From Cellulomonas alba (GTDB taxonomy: Bacteria; Actinomycetota; Actinomycetes; Actinomycetales; Cellulomonadaceae), in contig NZ_JAUCGQ010000001.1 in NCBI RefSeq assembly GCF_030362835.1, positions 744,001-808,000 of the forward strand: a stretch of 64,000 bases of DNA. The letters are read 5' to 3'. A model generated the notes under the pieces. It was not told the DNA's origin and searched no databases. It saw nothing but the letters and a program-made list of their open reading frames with translations. Of this stretch, positions 17,973 to 25,694 are shown piece after piece; position 1 is the first letter of the stretch; each line of letters starts with the position of its first letter. The position numbers and the translations under genes were made by a program.

Positions 17973-19454
17973 TCAGACCTGCACGAGCACGCGCGGGTCG
18001 AGCGGGGCGAGGGGCGTGCCGTCGAAGGACGACAGGTCGGTGTCGGCCGGCAGGTCGAGGTCGGCCACGGACGACAGCGTGCCGCGGATGGCGGTCGCCG
18101 CCGCGACGAGAGGCGACACGAGGTGCGTACGACCGCCCTTGCCCTGGCGACCCTCGAAGTTGCGGTTCGAGGTCGACGCCGCGCGCTCCCCCGGAGCGAG
18201 CTGGTCAGGGTTCATGCCGAGGCACATCGAGCAGCCGGCGTTGCGCCACTCCGCACCGAAGTCGAGGAAGATCCGGTCGAGCCCCTCGGCCTCCGCCTGG
18301 AGCCGCACGCGCGCCGACGCGGGGACGACGAGCACGCGCACGTCGTCGGCCTTCTTGCGGCCCTGGAGCACCTTCGCGACCGAGCGCAGGTCCTCGATGC
18401 GCCCATTGGTGCACGAGCCGATGAACACCGTGTCGACCTTGATCTCGCGCAACGGCTGGCCGGGCGTCAGGCCCATGTACTCGATCGCACGCTCGGCGGT
18501 GACGCGCTCGTTCTCGTCGGCGATCTGCTCGGGGACCGGCACGGCGCCCGACAGCGGCAGGCCCTGGCCCGGGTTGGTGCCCCACGTGACGAACGGCTCG
18601 AGGTCGGCGGCCTCGAGGACCACCTCGGCGTCGAACTCCGCGTCGTCGTCCGAGCGCAGCGTCGTCCAGTACTCGACGGCGGCGTCCCAGTCCTCGCCCT
18701 CGGGCGCGTGCGGCCGGCCCTTCAGGTACGCGAACGTGGTCTCGTCCGGCGCGATCATGCCGGCGCGCGCGCCCGCCTCGATCGACATGTTGCAGATCGT
18801 CATGCGAGCTTCCATCGTCAGCTCGCGGATCGCCTCGCCGCGGTACTCGAGCACGTAGCCCTGCCCGCCGCCGGTGCCGATCTTGGCGATGATCGCCAGG
18901 ATGATGTCCTTGCTCGTCGCGCCCGGCGGGAGCTGCCCGTTGACCGTGATCGCCATCGTCTTGAACGGGGCGAGCGGCAGCGTCTGGGTCGCGAGCACGT
19001 GCTCCACCTCGGACGTGCCGATGCCGAACGCGAGCGCGCCGAACGCGCCGTGCGTCGACGTGTGGCTGTCGCCGCAGACGACCGTCAGGCCGGGCTGCGT
19101 CAGCCCGAGCTGCGGTCCCACCTGGTGGACGATCCCCTGGTCGGCGTCGCCGAGGGAGTGGATGCGCACGCCGAACTCGGCCGCGTTGTTGCGCAGCGTG
19201 TCGATCTGCGTCCGGCTCGTGGCGTCGGCGATCGGCCGGTCGATGTCGAGCGTCGGGGTGTTGTGGTCCTCGGTCGCGATCGTCAGGTCCGGTCGGCGGA
19301 CCGGACGGCCCGCGAGCCGCAGACCCTCGAACGCCTGGGGGCTCGTCACCTCGTGGACGAGGTGGAGGTCGATGTAGAGGAGGTCGGGCGCACCGTCCGT
19401 GCCACGTCGCACGACGTGCGCGTCCCAGACCTTCTCCGCCAACGTGCCGGCCAT
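17973..19454 (-). CDS. leuC: 3-isopropylmalate dehydratase large subunit
   Basis: LeuC carries the 4Fe-4S cluster of isopropylmalate isomerase. The 493-aa protein is slightly longer than typical LeuC. The substrate motif is [18 protein letters not shown]. Cluster ligands are in GSCTNGR and [24 protein letters not shown] follows and closes the active site. It is divergent from the IclR-family regulator gene, and the 96-base region between them holds an inverted repeat likely to be an operator. The C-terminus of about 30 residues ([15 protein letters not shown]...) is a poorly conserved extension. Confidence 0.96.
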   Translation of the reverse strand: MAGTLAEKVWDAHVVRRGTDGAPDLLYIDLHLVHEVTSPQAFEGLRLAGRPVRRPDLTIATEDHNTPTLDIDRPIADATSRTQIDTLRNNAAEFGVRIHSLGDADQGIVHQVGPQLGLTQPGLTVVCGDSHTSTHGAFGALAFGIGTSEVEHVLATQTLPLAPFKTMAITVNGQLPPGATSKDIILAIIAKIGTGGGQGYVLEYRGEAIRELTMEARMTICNMSIEAGARAGMIAPDETTFAYLKGRPHAPEGEDWDAAVEYWTTLRSDDDAEFDAEVVLEAADLEPFVTWGTNPGQGLPLSGAVPVPEQIADENERVTAERAIEYMGLTPGQPLREIKVDTVFIGSCTNGRIEDLRSVAKVLQGRKKADDVRVLVVPASARVRLQAEAEGLDRIFLDFGAEWRNAGCSMCLGMNPDQLAPGERAASTSNRNFEGRQGKGGRTHLVSPLVAAATAIRGTLSSVADLDLPADTDLSSFDGTPLAPLDPRVLVQV

Positions 19455-19515
19455 GTTCTCGGTCCTGTTCTGCTAGCCCGGATGGGGGTGTTCCGGGGTT
19501 CGAAGGCCGATCGGC

Positions 19516-19544
19516 TTGCATCTCAGCCCCTGAGACGCCAATAT
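19516..19544 (+). promoter_or_regulatory. ndgR promoter with embedded inverted repeat (candidate operator)
   Basis: -35 TTGCAT (19516-19521), 17-base spacer, -10 CAATAT (19539-19544), then 6 bases to the ATG. The spacer contains the perfect inverted repeat TCTCAG-CCC-CTGAGA (19521-19535), which overlaps the last base of the -35. It sits between the divergent leuC and regulator genes. Confidence 0.6.
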
Positions 19545-19550
19545 CGACCT

Positions 19551-20270
19551 ATGGACAACTCTAGCGGAGTCGGCGTGCTGGACAAGGCCGCGTCCGTCCT
19601 CAGCGCTCTCGAGGCCGGCCCTGCCACCCTCGCGCAGCTGGTGACGGCCACCCACCTGGCGCGCCCCACCGCGCACCGGCTCGCAGTTGCTCTCGAACAT
19701 CATCGTCTGGTCGCGCGCGACATGCAGGGGCGGTTCGTCCTGGGGCCGCGGCTGTCGGAGCTCGCCACGGCAGCCGGCGAGGACCGCCTGCTCGCCGCCG
19801 CCGGCCCGGTTCTCGCGGCGCTGCGCGACCACACCGGCGAGAGCGCACAGCTCTACCGCCGCCAGGGCGACATGCGCATCTGCGTCGCGGCCGCCGAGCG
19901 TCCGATCGGCCTGCGCGACTCGATCCCCGTGGGCGCGACGCTGACGATGCAGGCCGGCTCGGCCGCGCAGATCCTGCTCGCGTGGGAGGAGCCCGACCGG
20001 CTGCACCGCGGCCTCCAGGGCGCCAAGTTCACCGCGACGATCCTGTCCGGCGTCCGTCGGCGCGGCTGGGCGCAGTCGGTGTCCGAGCGCGAGGTCGGCG
20101 TGGCGTCGGTCTCCGCTCCCGTGCGCGGGCCGTCGGGGCGCGTCGTGGCGGCCGTCTCGGTGTCCGGACCGCTCGAGCGGCTGTCGCGCCAGCCGGGCCG
20201 CCTGCACGCCGCTGCGGTCGTCTCCGCCGCGAACCGGCTCACCGAGGTGCTGCGCCGCACCGCGGACTGA
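19551..20270 (+). CDS. ndgR: IclR family regulator of leucine biosynthesis (NdgR/LtbR type)
   Basis: A 239-aa IclR-family regulator: an N-terminal winged helix (VLDKAASVLSALEAGPATLAQLV, recognition region ARPTAHRLAVALEHH) and a C-terminal effector domain (GESAQLYRRQGDMRICVAAAE, VGVASVSAPVRGPSGRVVAAVSVSGP). NdgR of Streptomyces and LtbR of Corynebacterium are encoded divergently from leuC and control leuCD; the same layout here supports that role. The ATG is fixed by a promoter ending 6 bases upstream. Autoregulation is plausible because the inverted repeat lies inside its own promoter. Confidence 0.9.
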   Translation: MDNSSGVGVLDKAASVLSALEAGPATLAQLVTATHLARPTAHRLAVALEHHRLVARDMQGRFVLGPRLSELATAAGEDRLLAAAGPVLAALRDHTGESAQLYRRQGDMRICVAAAERPIGLRDSIPVGATLTMQAGSAAQILLAWEEPDRLHRGLQGAKFTATILSGVRRRGWAQSVSEREVGVASVSAPVRGPSGRVVAAVSVSGPLERLSRQPGRLHAAAVVSAANRLTEVLRRTAD

Positions 20271-20289
20271 CGCGTCGAACCTCGCGAAT

Positions 20290-20318
20290 GCCCCTGCCCC
20301 GACGTCGGGGGCCGGGGC
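20290..20318 (+). terminator. Putative terminator after ndgR
   Basis: Outer pair GCCCC/GGGGC around the 14-base perfect palindrome CCCCGACGTCGGGG, with a small internal loop between (TG / GCC). It starts 20 bases after the ndgR stop and is followed by GTTCGTCGTC. Confidence 0.55.
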
Positions 20319-20378
20319 GTTCGTCGTCACGGGCACGCGCCCGCGACTCGTGGCGCTCGCCGGCGGGCGGGCGGCCTT

Positions 20379-20492
20379 CGCGTCGGCACGGCTGTCGCGT
20401 GTCGGCACGGCGATCGCGTGTCGGCACGGCCATCACGCGTCGGCACGGCTCTCACGCGTCCGCGCGGCGATCACGTGTCGGCGCGGTGGGAT
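20379..20492. repeat. 19-bp imperfect tandem repeat, six copies
   Basis: Units start at 20379, 20398, 20417, 20436, 20455 and 20474, with consensus near CGYGTCGGCACGGCNATCA; the last two copies are more diverged. A partial further copy (ACGTCGGCACGATCG) lies near 20501. The array fills the longest gene-free stretch of the window, 20271-20646, between ndgR and the tRNA-Glu terminator. I see no supported gene in that stretch. Confidence 0.85.
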
Positions 20493-20612
20493 CCGGCCGC
20501 ACGTCGGCACGATCGTGTTCCCGTCGCCTGAGACCGGTCGGCGCGGACCTGCAACCCCCGCTCCTCGCACGGCGGAGCTGTCGACGGCGGGCAGCGGCGC
20601 CGGGGAACGACG

Positions 20613-20642
20613 AAGGCCCGGTCACCTGGGTGACCGGGCCTT
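20613..20642 (-). terminator. Terminator downstream of tRNA-Glu
   Basis: Inverted repeat AAGGCCCGGTCACC / GGTGACCGGGCCTT (20613-20626 and 20629-20642), giving about 13 bp with a tetraloop. It starts 4 bases past the tRNA 3' end and is followed on the minus strand by CGTCGTTCC. Confidence 0.85.
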
Positions 20643-20646
20643 GACG

Positions 20647-20719
20647 TACCCCCGACCGGATTCGAACCGGCGCTACCGCCGTGAGAGGGCGGCGTGCTAG
20701 GCCGCTACACAACGGGGGC
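20647..20719 (-). tRNA. tRNA-Glu, anticodon CTC
   Basis: A 73-base tRNA. The acceptor stem is GCCCCCG with CGGGGGT (last pair G-T), the anticodon arm is CCGCC-CTCTCAC-GGCGG with anticodon CTC, and the T arm has GGTTCGAATCC. CCA is not encoded. It lies downstream of tRNA-Gln on the same strand, 89 bases away, and probably shares its transcript; a strong terminator follows. Confidence 0.95.
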
Positions 20720-20808
20720 CTTGCTGCCGTGGAGACCCGGGGGCCTCCTGCAGGTGAACACTCTACCCGACGCCCCGAACTCGGAACGCACGGCCAGCGG
20801 TGCTCGCG

Positions 20809-20880
20809 CTGGGGTACCAGGACTCGAACCTAGACTAACTGAACCAGAATCAGTCGTGCTGCCAATTACACCATACCCCA
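20809..20880 (-). tRNA. tRNA-Gln, anticodon CTG
   Basis: A 72-base tRNA. The acceptor stem is TGGGGTA with TACCCCA, the anticodon arm is ACTGA-TTCTGGT-TCAGT with anticodon CTG, and the T arm has GGTTCGAGTCC. CCA is not encoded. Its immediate 5' leader is complementary to its own 5' end, as described in the findings. Confidence 0.95.
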
Positions 20881-21040
20881 TGGGGGTATGACCCCCGACG
20901 GCTGGGCGGGCGACCCGTGGGCCCTCCGCCGTCCACCGGACGTCGTACCGGCGGTGAACACTACCCGAGCCTCGCGCCAGTGGTCCAACCGCGCACCGCC
21001 GTCGCGGCTCGGACGTGACGAAGCCCACCCGAAGCTCGCG

Positions 21041-21057
21041 GCGCGCGGATCGCGCGC
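21041..21057 (-). terminator. Possible terminator after the DUF6912 gene
   Basis: Perfect 7-bp GC-only stem GCGCGCG / CGCGCGC with loop GAT, 16 bases after the DUF6912 stop on the minus strand. It is short, and alternating GC can pair by chance. Confidence 0.35.
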
Positions 21058-21073
21058 GGCGGAGCGGGCCCGG

Positions 21074-21532
21074 TCAGGGGCGCGGGACCGCCCCGAGCTC
21101 GGACGCGTCGTACCAGAGCAGGTCGGCCTCCTCGAGCCGTTCGAGCGCCGCCGCGTCGCCGGCAGCGGCGAGCGCGACGTCCTCCGACGCCGCCGGCTCG
21201 TCGACGAGGAAGCACACGATCTGCGCGGCCACGACCTCCTGCAGGACGTCGACCGCGCTCGGCGGTGCGTCGTCGTCCTCGACCGCCCCGACGGAGGTCT
21301 CGGGCACGTCGGCCGAGACGACGAGCCGCAGGCGCGGGGCTCCCGGATCGCGCGCCAGGAGCTCGAGCGACAGGTCGGCGGCCTCGAGCTGGGCGACGAA
21401 CTCGAGCCCCTCCTCGTCCTCGTCCGGCAGGGCCGCGCGAAGCGCCGTCGTCACCGCGTGGGCGCGTCTCCCGGTCAGCAGCGGGGCCGCAGGGTCGAGC
21501 TCGTCGAGCGTCGCGGGCAGGTAGATGCGCAC
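21074..21532 (-). CDS. DUF6912 family protein
   Basis: A 152-aa acidic protein of unknown function found in actinobacteria. It begins MRIYLPATLDELDPAAPLLTG and has a conserved mid-region EGLEFVAQLEAADLSLELLA and a C-terminus VDVLQEVVAAQIVCFLVDEPA. No signal peptide or membrane segment is visible, so it is presumably cytoplasmic. GTG start with a -10-like CACACT (21539-21544) 6 bases upstream. It directly follows the CpaE-like gene (20 bases), but the promoter suggests its own transcript. Confidence 0.7.
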   Translation of the reverse strand: MRIYLPATLDELDPAAPLLTGRRAHAVTTALRAALPDEDEEGLEFVAQLEAADLSLELLARDPGAPRLRLVVSADVPETSVGAVEDDDAPPSAVDVLQEVVAAQIVCFLVDEPAASEDVALAAAGDAAALERLEEADLLWYDASELGAVPRP

Positions 21533-21552
21533 GGGGACAGTGTGCCCGGTGG

Positions 21553-22839
21553 TCAGGCGCCGGCCCGTGCAAGCGTCGCCACGTCGTCGGGGTCCGCGGC
21601 CGTTGCCACGCCGTCGAGCGCCGCCGCCAGCGCCGCGATCGCGCGCCGCAGCGCCGATCCGGGGGCGATCTCGCGCAGCGTGCGCGCAGAGAGCAGCGCC
21701 GTGTCGAGCGCCTGGCCGTCGTCCGGGAGCAGGTGCGGTGACGCCACGCCGGCGTACCGCGCGAGCGCGTCGGCCACCGCCTCGGCGGGACGCGGACCGG
21801 CGACCGAGGCCCGGACGCGGTTGACCGCCACCACCCGGTGCGCGCCCAGCCCGTGGTCGGACAGCTCACCGAGGCCGCGCACGAGACGCTGGACGCCCAC
21901 CGGGTCCGCGGCACCTACGACGACGACGACGTCGGCGGCCTCGAGCGCGCTCAGCGTGGCGGCGTTCCGGCGCGGCGCACGGGTGTCGTAGCTGAGGGCC
22001 TCGTCCTCCTCGAGGCAGAACCCGCAGTCGACGACCGTCCACCGCGCGAGCGACCGCGCGGTGCGCCACACGGGCTCGAGCGCCGGTGCCGACAGCTCGG
22101 GCCAGCGGTCGGCACGCGAGATACCCGACAGCACCCTCAGGTCCGGCGCCAGGACGGGTGCGAGCCGGGCGAGCCCGACCAGGTCGAGCGCACCCTGGAC
22201 TCCCACCCGGGCCGCCGCGGCGAGACCGGGGGCCTCGTCGAGCAGGCCCACGACCTGTGCGACCGAGCCGCCGTACGTGTCCGCGTCGACCAGGAGCGTC
22301 CGGCTCCCACCGGCGGCGAGCTCGGCGGCCACGTTGACGGCGACGGTCGTGCGGCCCGGCGCTCCGGTGGGGCCCCACACGGCGACGAGCCGACCGCGCT
22401 CCGTCGGGAGCGGCATCGGCGCGTCCGGTCGGCCGCCGGCCGGCAGGCGGATCTCGGGCGGCCGCGGCGACCCGCGGTCGAGGACGACGAGGGCGTCCTC
22501 GACGAGGCTGCGCGCGGCGAGCTCGTCGTCGGGTGCCTCCACGACGAGGTCCACCCCGCACGCCGCGAGCCGTTCCGCGAGCCAGGGCCGGTCGCGCTCG
22601 ACGACGCCGACCACCTGCACGCCCGCGCGGTGCAGCACGTCGACCGACTCGGCGTCGAGGAGCTCGAGGTCCGACGACACGACGGCGAGCCCGCCGAGCC
22701 CCGCCTCGGCCGCGGCGAGCAGCTCGGCGAGGTCCGCGCACCGTCGGACGACGTTCAACCGCCCGCGCGTGTCCTCGACGGCCCGGACGATGGCGGTCTC
22801 GGACTCGCCGCTGACCGCGCAGAGCACGCCGACGGCCAT
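21553..22839 (-). CDS. CpaE-like ParA/MinD-family ATPase
   Basis: A 428-aa protein with an N-terminal receiver-like or degenerate domain (residues 1-120) and a ParA/MinD-type ATPase. The P-loop is GPTGAPGRTTVAVN: the lysine of the classical GKTT is Arg here, and the upstream 'signature' lysine is absent. The Asp switch is LLVDADTYGGSVAQ. CpaE proteins localise or assemble Flp/Tad pili, but none of cpaF, tadB, tadC or a pilin is nearby. The gene starts 1 base after the stop of the SAF-domain gene, so the pair is one operon. The altered P-loop leaves ATP hydrolysis uncertain. Confidence 0.75.
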   Translation of the reverse strand: MAVGVLCAVSGESETAIVRAVEDTRGRLNVVRRCADLAELLAAAEAGLGGLAVVSSDLELLDAESVDVLHRAGVQVVGVVERDRPWLAERLAACGVDLVVEAPDDELAARSLVEDALVVLDRGSPRPPEIRLPAGGRPDAPMPLPTERGRLVAVWGPTGAPGRTTVAVNVAAELAAGGSRTLLVDADTYGGSVAQVVGLLDEAPGLAAAARVGVQGALDLVGLARLAPVLAPDLRVLSGISRADRWPELSAPALEPVWRTARSLARWTVVDCGFCLEEDEALSYDTRAPRRNAATLSALEAADVVVVVGAADPVGVQRLVRGLGELSDHGLGAHRVVAVNRVRASVAGPRPAEAVADALARYAGVASPHLLPDDGQALDTALLSARTLREIAPGSALRRAIAALAAALDGVATAADPDDVATLARAGA

Positions 22840-22840
22840 G

Positions 22841-23512
22841 TCAGCCCTCCGACCCCGGCACGCCGCCGGGCAGGGGCACGACGTCGACCGTCCCGTCGGC
22901 CGCGAGCGCCTCGAGCACGTCCGCGAGCTGGGCCGTCGGCACGAGCACGTGCACCGTGGCGCCGGACCCGGTCGTGAACGCGCCGTCGCCCGAGCTGGCC
23001 TCCGAGACGACCACCTTCTGCGCGATCGGTCGCGCACCCGGCGCGCCTGCTGCCCGGTCGGCGTCCGGCCGGGGCGTGAACCACAGGTCGACCACGGCGC
23101 CCACCTGCAGGTCGCGCCCCGGGGGGGCCTGGAGCGGCACGGCGACCGACCGGACGTCGACCGAGGAGCCGTCCCCGACCGCGGCCCGTGGCACGAGTTC
23201 CCCCGCCCCGACGGTGCGCAGCGCGACGAGGTCGGTGGCGACCGCGCCGCGCGCGGCGAGGTACCGGTCGAGCGCGATTCCACGGACGCCGACGACCACG
23301 AGGTCGTCCGCGTGGAGCTGCTCCCCCGCCACGAGCGCGTGCCGCGCCGCGTAGACCGGCACCTCGTGCTGCGCCGAGCGCACGATCCAGGACCCCAGCG
23401 CCACCGCCGCCGCGACCATCGCGATGCCCGCGAGCAGCCGCGGGTCGCGCCAGCTCGGCCGGCGCAGCCGGTTCGCCGCAGGCGCGGGCAGCTCCAGCAC
23501 GGCCGTCTGCAC
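22841..23512 (-). CDS. SAF-domain membrane-anchored protein (CpaB/RcpC-like)
   Basis: A 223-aa protein with one N-terminal membrane helix (RLLAGIAMVAAAVALGSWIV) followed by an extracytoplasmic SAF domain beginning VPVYAARHALVAGEQLHADDL. The GTG at 23512 is chosen because AGGAGG (23522-23527) lies 9 bases upstream; longer in-frame starts at 23536 and 23572 lack such a site. SAF proteins of the CpaB/RcpC type act in pilus secretion systems or bind polysaccharide. It is coupled to the CpaE-like ATPase gene. Its function outside a complete pilus locus is unknown. Confidence 0.75.
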   Translation of the reverse strand: MQTAVLELPAPAANRLRRPSWRDPRLLAGIAMVAAAVALGSWIVRSAQHEVPVYAARHALVAGEQLHADDLVVVGVRGIALDRYLAARGAVATDLVALRTVGAGELVPRAAVGDGSSVDVRSVAVPLQAPPGRDLQVGAVVDLWFTPRPDADRAAGAPGARPIAQKVVVSEASSGDGAFTTGSGATVHVLVPTAQLADVLEALAADGTVDVVPLPGGVPGSEG

Positions 23513-23617
23513 GGTCGACCACCTCCTCGTCGGCACATCCTGCCGACGGGCCGGATGTCGTGGGGGGAGCATTGTGGACAACCCGGACACGCCGCCACCG
23601 CGTGCCACACTGCGGGC

Positions 23618-23863
23618 ATGGTCTCCCGGTTCCTCACGCTCACCGACGTGACCGAGATCCTCAACGTCTCGATGCCGCAGGCGTACGCCCTCGTCCACAA
23701 CGGTGACCTGCGCGCGATGCAGATCGGTGGCCGCGGTCAGTGGCGCATCTCGCAGGACGACCTGGAGGAGTACATCCAGCGGATGTACTCGGAGACCGAG
23801 CGGCGCATCCGCCGGGGCGAGCGCGAGGGCTCGACCCCGGACAAGGCTGCCGCCGAGCGCTGA
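23618..23863 (+). CDS. BldC-family helix-turn-helix DNA-binding protein
   Basis: An 81-aa protein with a MerR/excisionase-type winged helix: FLTLTDVTEILNVSMPQAYALVHNGDLRAMQIGGRGQWRISQDDLEEYI. The recognition helix and wing match BldC, which in Streptomyces binds DNA as asymmetric head-to-tail multimers and controls developmental timing. The C-terminal tail (RRIRRGEREGSTPDKAAAER) is longer and more charged than in the 68-aa Streptomyces protein. The ATG has CACACT (23606-23611) 6 bases upstream. It is divergent from the SAF gene. Confidence 0.85.
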   Translation: MVSRFLTLTDVTEILNVSMPQAYALVHNGDLRAMQIGGRGQWRISQDDLEEYIQRMYSETERRIRRGEREGSTPDKAAAER

Positions 23864-23929
23864 GGCAGCCCGCCCGGCCAGCGCGCCGCCGCGGTCAGCG
23901 CGGGGGCGCCGCGTGCGCGCCGGCGCCGG

Positions 23930-24451
23930 TCAGCCCGAGCGGACGACCCGCAGGGCGCCGAACGGGACGGTGCGCAGCGCCGCCGCGCCGCCGCCGACCG
24001 GCGTCACGTCGACATGGTCGGCGCCGACCCGCTCGAGCCGCCCACCGAGCTCGTAGCCGTCCGCGACCACGACCACGGCGGCCCGGTCGCGCGCGAGCGC
24101 ACGGAGCACGTGTCCGAGCGAGAGCCTCCGCTCGACGGCACCGGCCGGCGGCGCGGCGATGGCCGGCAGACCCGCCATCCCGACCAGCGCGTCGGTCGGG
24201 ACCAGGACGCGCCGCACCCCGTCCGCGAGCAGGACCCACTGCGTCGCCACCTCGATCGCGTCGCCCTCGACGACGAGGCCGCCCGCGACCCAGACCCTGA
24301 GCCGCGCGCCCGACGCCGCTCGGACGCGGTCGACGACCGAGACGCTCGAGCGCTCGGCGCGCACGCGCTCACCGAGCTCGGCCTGCAGGTCCGCGCGTCG
24401 TGTCGCGTCCAGCTGCGCCTCGAGGTCCCCGAACAATGCCTCCCACCGCAC
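23930..24451 (-). CDS. Conserved actinobacterial hypothetical protein
   Basis: A 173-aa protein I recognise only as a conserved actinobacterial hypothetical. It begins VRWEALFGDLEAQLDATRRA with a predicted helical N-terminus. Short beta-rich repeats around ARLRVWVAGGLVVEGDAIEVATQWVLLADG follow, then RRLSLGHVLRALARDRAAVVV. The alternating hydrophobic pattern suggests an SH3- or PRC-barrel-like fold, but this is speculative. GTG at 24451 is chosen because TACGGT (24458-24463) lies exactly 6 bases upstream, although the frame is open for 17 more codons. No membrane segment. Confidence 0.65.
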   Translation of the reverse strand: MRWEALFGDLEAQLDATRRADLQAELGERVRAERSSVSVVDRVRAASGARLRVWVAGGLVVEGDAIEVATQWVLLADGVRRVLVPTDALVGMAGLPAIAAPPAGAVERRLSLGHVLRALARDRAAVVVVADGYELGGRLERVGADHVDVTPVGGGAAALRTVPFGALRVVRSG

Positions 24452-24530
24452 CCCCGAACCGTAGGCGAGGCCGCGCGCCCGTGATGTCCGATTCGCGGAC
24501 ACCGGTGGACAGCCGACTCTGGTCTAAGTA

Positions 24531-24544
24531 GACCTATGCGCACC
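24531..24544. promoter_or_regulatory. Perfect inverted repeat GGTCTA-AG-TAGACC upstream of the LysM gene
   Basis: A 6-2-6 palindrome between the divergent hypothetical gene (ending its promoter near 24463) and the LysM gene (start 24579). It is AT-richer than its surroundings, as expected near a promoter, and could be a regulator site. An unambiguous -35/-10 pair was not found. Confidence 0.4.
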
Positions 24545-24578
24545 AAACGACATCAAACTCGACCAAGGGGGCTCGTCG

Positions 24579-25694
24579 ATGACGACGACGAAGAGGACCG
24601 CCGACCGCGCACGGGCGGCCGGTGCGACCGCCGGACGCGCCGCGGGCATGGGGCTCGGAGCGTGTGTCGCCGGGGGGACGGCGCTCGTGCTCGGCACCAC
24701 CGCGCGCGGCCTCGCGAGCGGCCCCGTTCCGATGCAGGTCGACGTCGCCGTCGAAGCGGCCGTCGTCGGCGTCGGCGCGCTCGTCGCGGCGTGGATGGCT
24801 GCGTGCGCCGCACTGGCCGCCGCCTGTCTCGCACTGCGCCTGGTCGGTGCGACGTGGCGCACCGGGGAGCGTGCGCTCCACCGGTTCGCGCCGGCGGTCG
24901 TGCGCCGCGCGCTGACCGTCGCGGTGGTCGGCGGTCTCGGTGCGGGGCTCGCGTCAGCCGCGTACGCGGCTGACGCCCCGGCACCCCCGTCGACGGGCGC
25001 GTCGGTCGAGGCGGCGGGGAGCACCATCGACCTGGGCTGGGTCGTGACCTCCGGGCAGGACACCGCGGCCGCGGATCCTCGTCCCGGCGACCGGGCGGCA
25101 GAACCACCGGCCGGCACTGCCGTCCCGGGGACGCCACGGGAAGCGGCCGCCCAGGCGGGCAGCGGGTCGGTGCCGCGCGACGCCCCTGAGCCACGCGGAC
25201 GCACCACCACACCCGGGGGCACAGTCCCGGGCGGCGCCGCCGGCGGCGCCACCGTGCCGGGCGACGGAGGGCGGGCGCCGGCCGCGGACACCGGCCCGGA
25301 CCAGACAGCGCGCGGCGACTCACCGCGTCCTGCCGGCATGGGTGCCGATCAGCTGACGGTCGGTGAGCAGGACGCTCCCGCGTCGGCCGCCGCGGCGCAC
25401 CCGCTGCACCCTGCCGGGACGACCCGGAGCCGCGCCGCGACCGGGGTCGCCGCGACGGCCGCCTCGCCGCACCCGTCGGGAGGGCCCGCGGCACGAGCCG
25501 CGACGGTCGTCGTGCGTCGGGGCGACAGCCTCTGGCGAATCGCGGCCCGCCACCTCCCGCCCGGTGCCGACGACGCCACCATCGCCGCCGCCTGGCCGGC
25601 CTGGTACGCCGCGAACCGCGACACGATCGGCGACGACCCGGGGCTGCTGCTTCCCGGTCAGGTGCTCGCGGTCCCCGCCGGGGTCGCGCCGTGA
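24579..25694 (+). CDS. Membrane-anchored LysM domain protein
   Basis: A 371-aa protein. Two or three hydrophobic segments occur near the N-terminus (ACVAGGTALVLGTTARG, VVGVGALVAAWMAACAALAA, TVAVVGGLGAGLASAAYA). A long Pro/Gly/Ala/Thr-rich low-complexity region (about 130-305) follows, then a C-terminal LysM-like domain: VVRRGDSLWRIAARHLPPGA, AAWPAWYAANRDTIG and LLLPGQVLAVP. LysM domains bind peptidoglycan GlcNAc, so it may tether membrane to wall. The ATG has AAGGGG 8 bases upstream. It overlaps the next gene by 4 bases (GTGA). Confidence 0.85.
   Translation: MTTTKRTADRARAAGATAGRAAGMGLGACVAGGTALVLGTTARGLASGPVPMQVDVAVEAAVVGVGALVAAWMAACAALAAACLALRLVGATWRTGERALHRFAPAVVRRALTVAVVGGLGAGLASAAYAADAPAPPSTGASVEAAGSTIDLGWVVTSGQDTAAADPRPGDRAAEPPAGTAVPGTPREAAAQAGSGSVPRDAPEPRGRTTTPGGTVPGGAAGGATVPGDGGRAPAADTGPDQTARGDSPRPAGMGADQLTVGEQDAPASAAAAHPLHPAGTTRSRAATGVAATAASPHPSGGPAARAATVVVRRGDSLWRIAARHLPPGADDATIAAAWPAWYAANRDTIGDDPGLLLPGQVLAVPAGVAP

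Noticed and set aside
20379-20492. The 19-bp repeats as a replication origin or plasmid iterons
   Set aside because: No dnaA or rep gene, no clear AT-rich melting region, and the flanking genes are ordinary chromosomal metabolism genes. Kept only as a repeat of unknown role.
20647-20880. The tRNA pair as a phage or island attachment site
   Set aside because: Neither tRNA 3' end is repeated nearby and no integrase or mobile gene is in the window.
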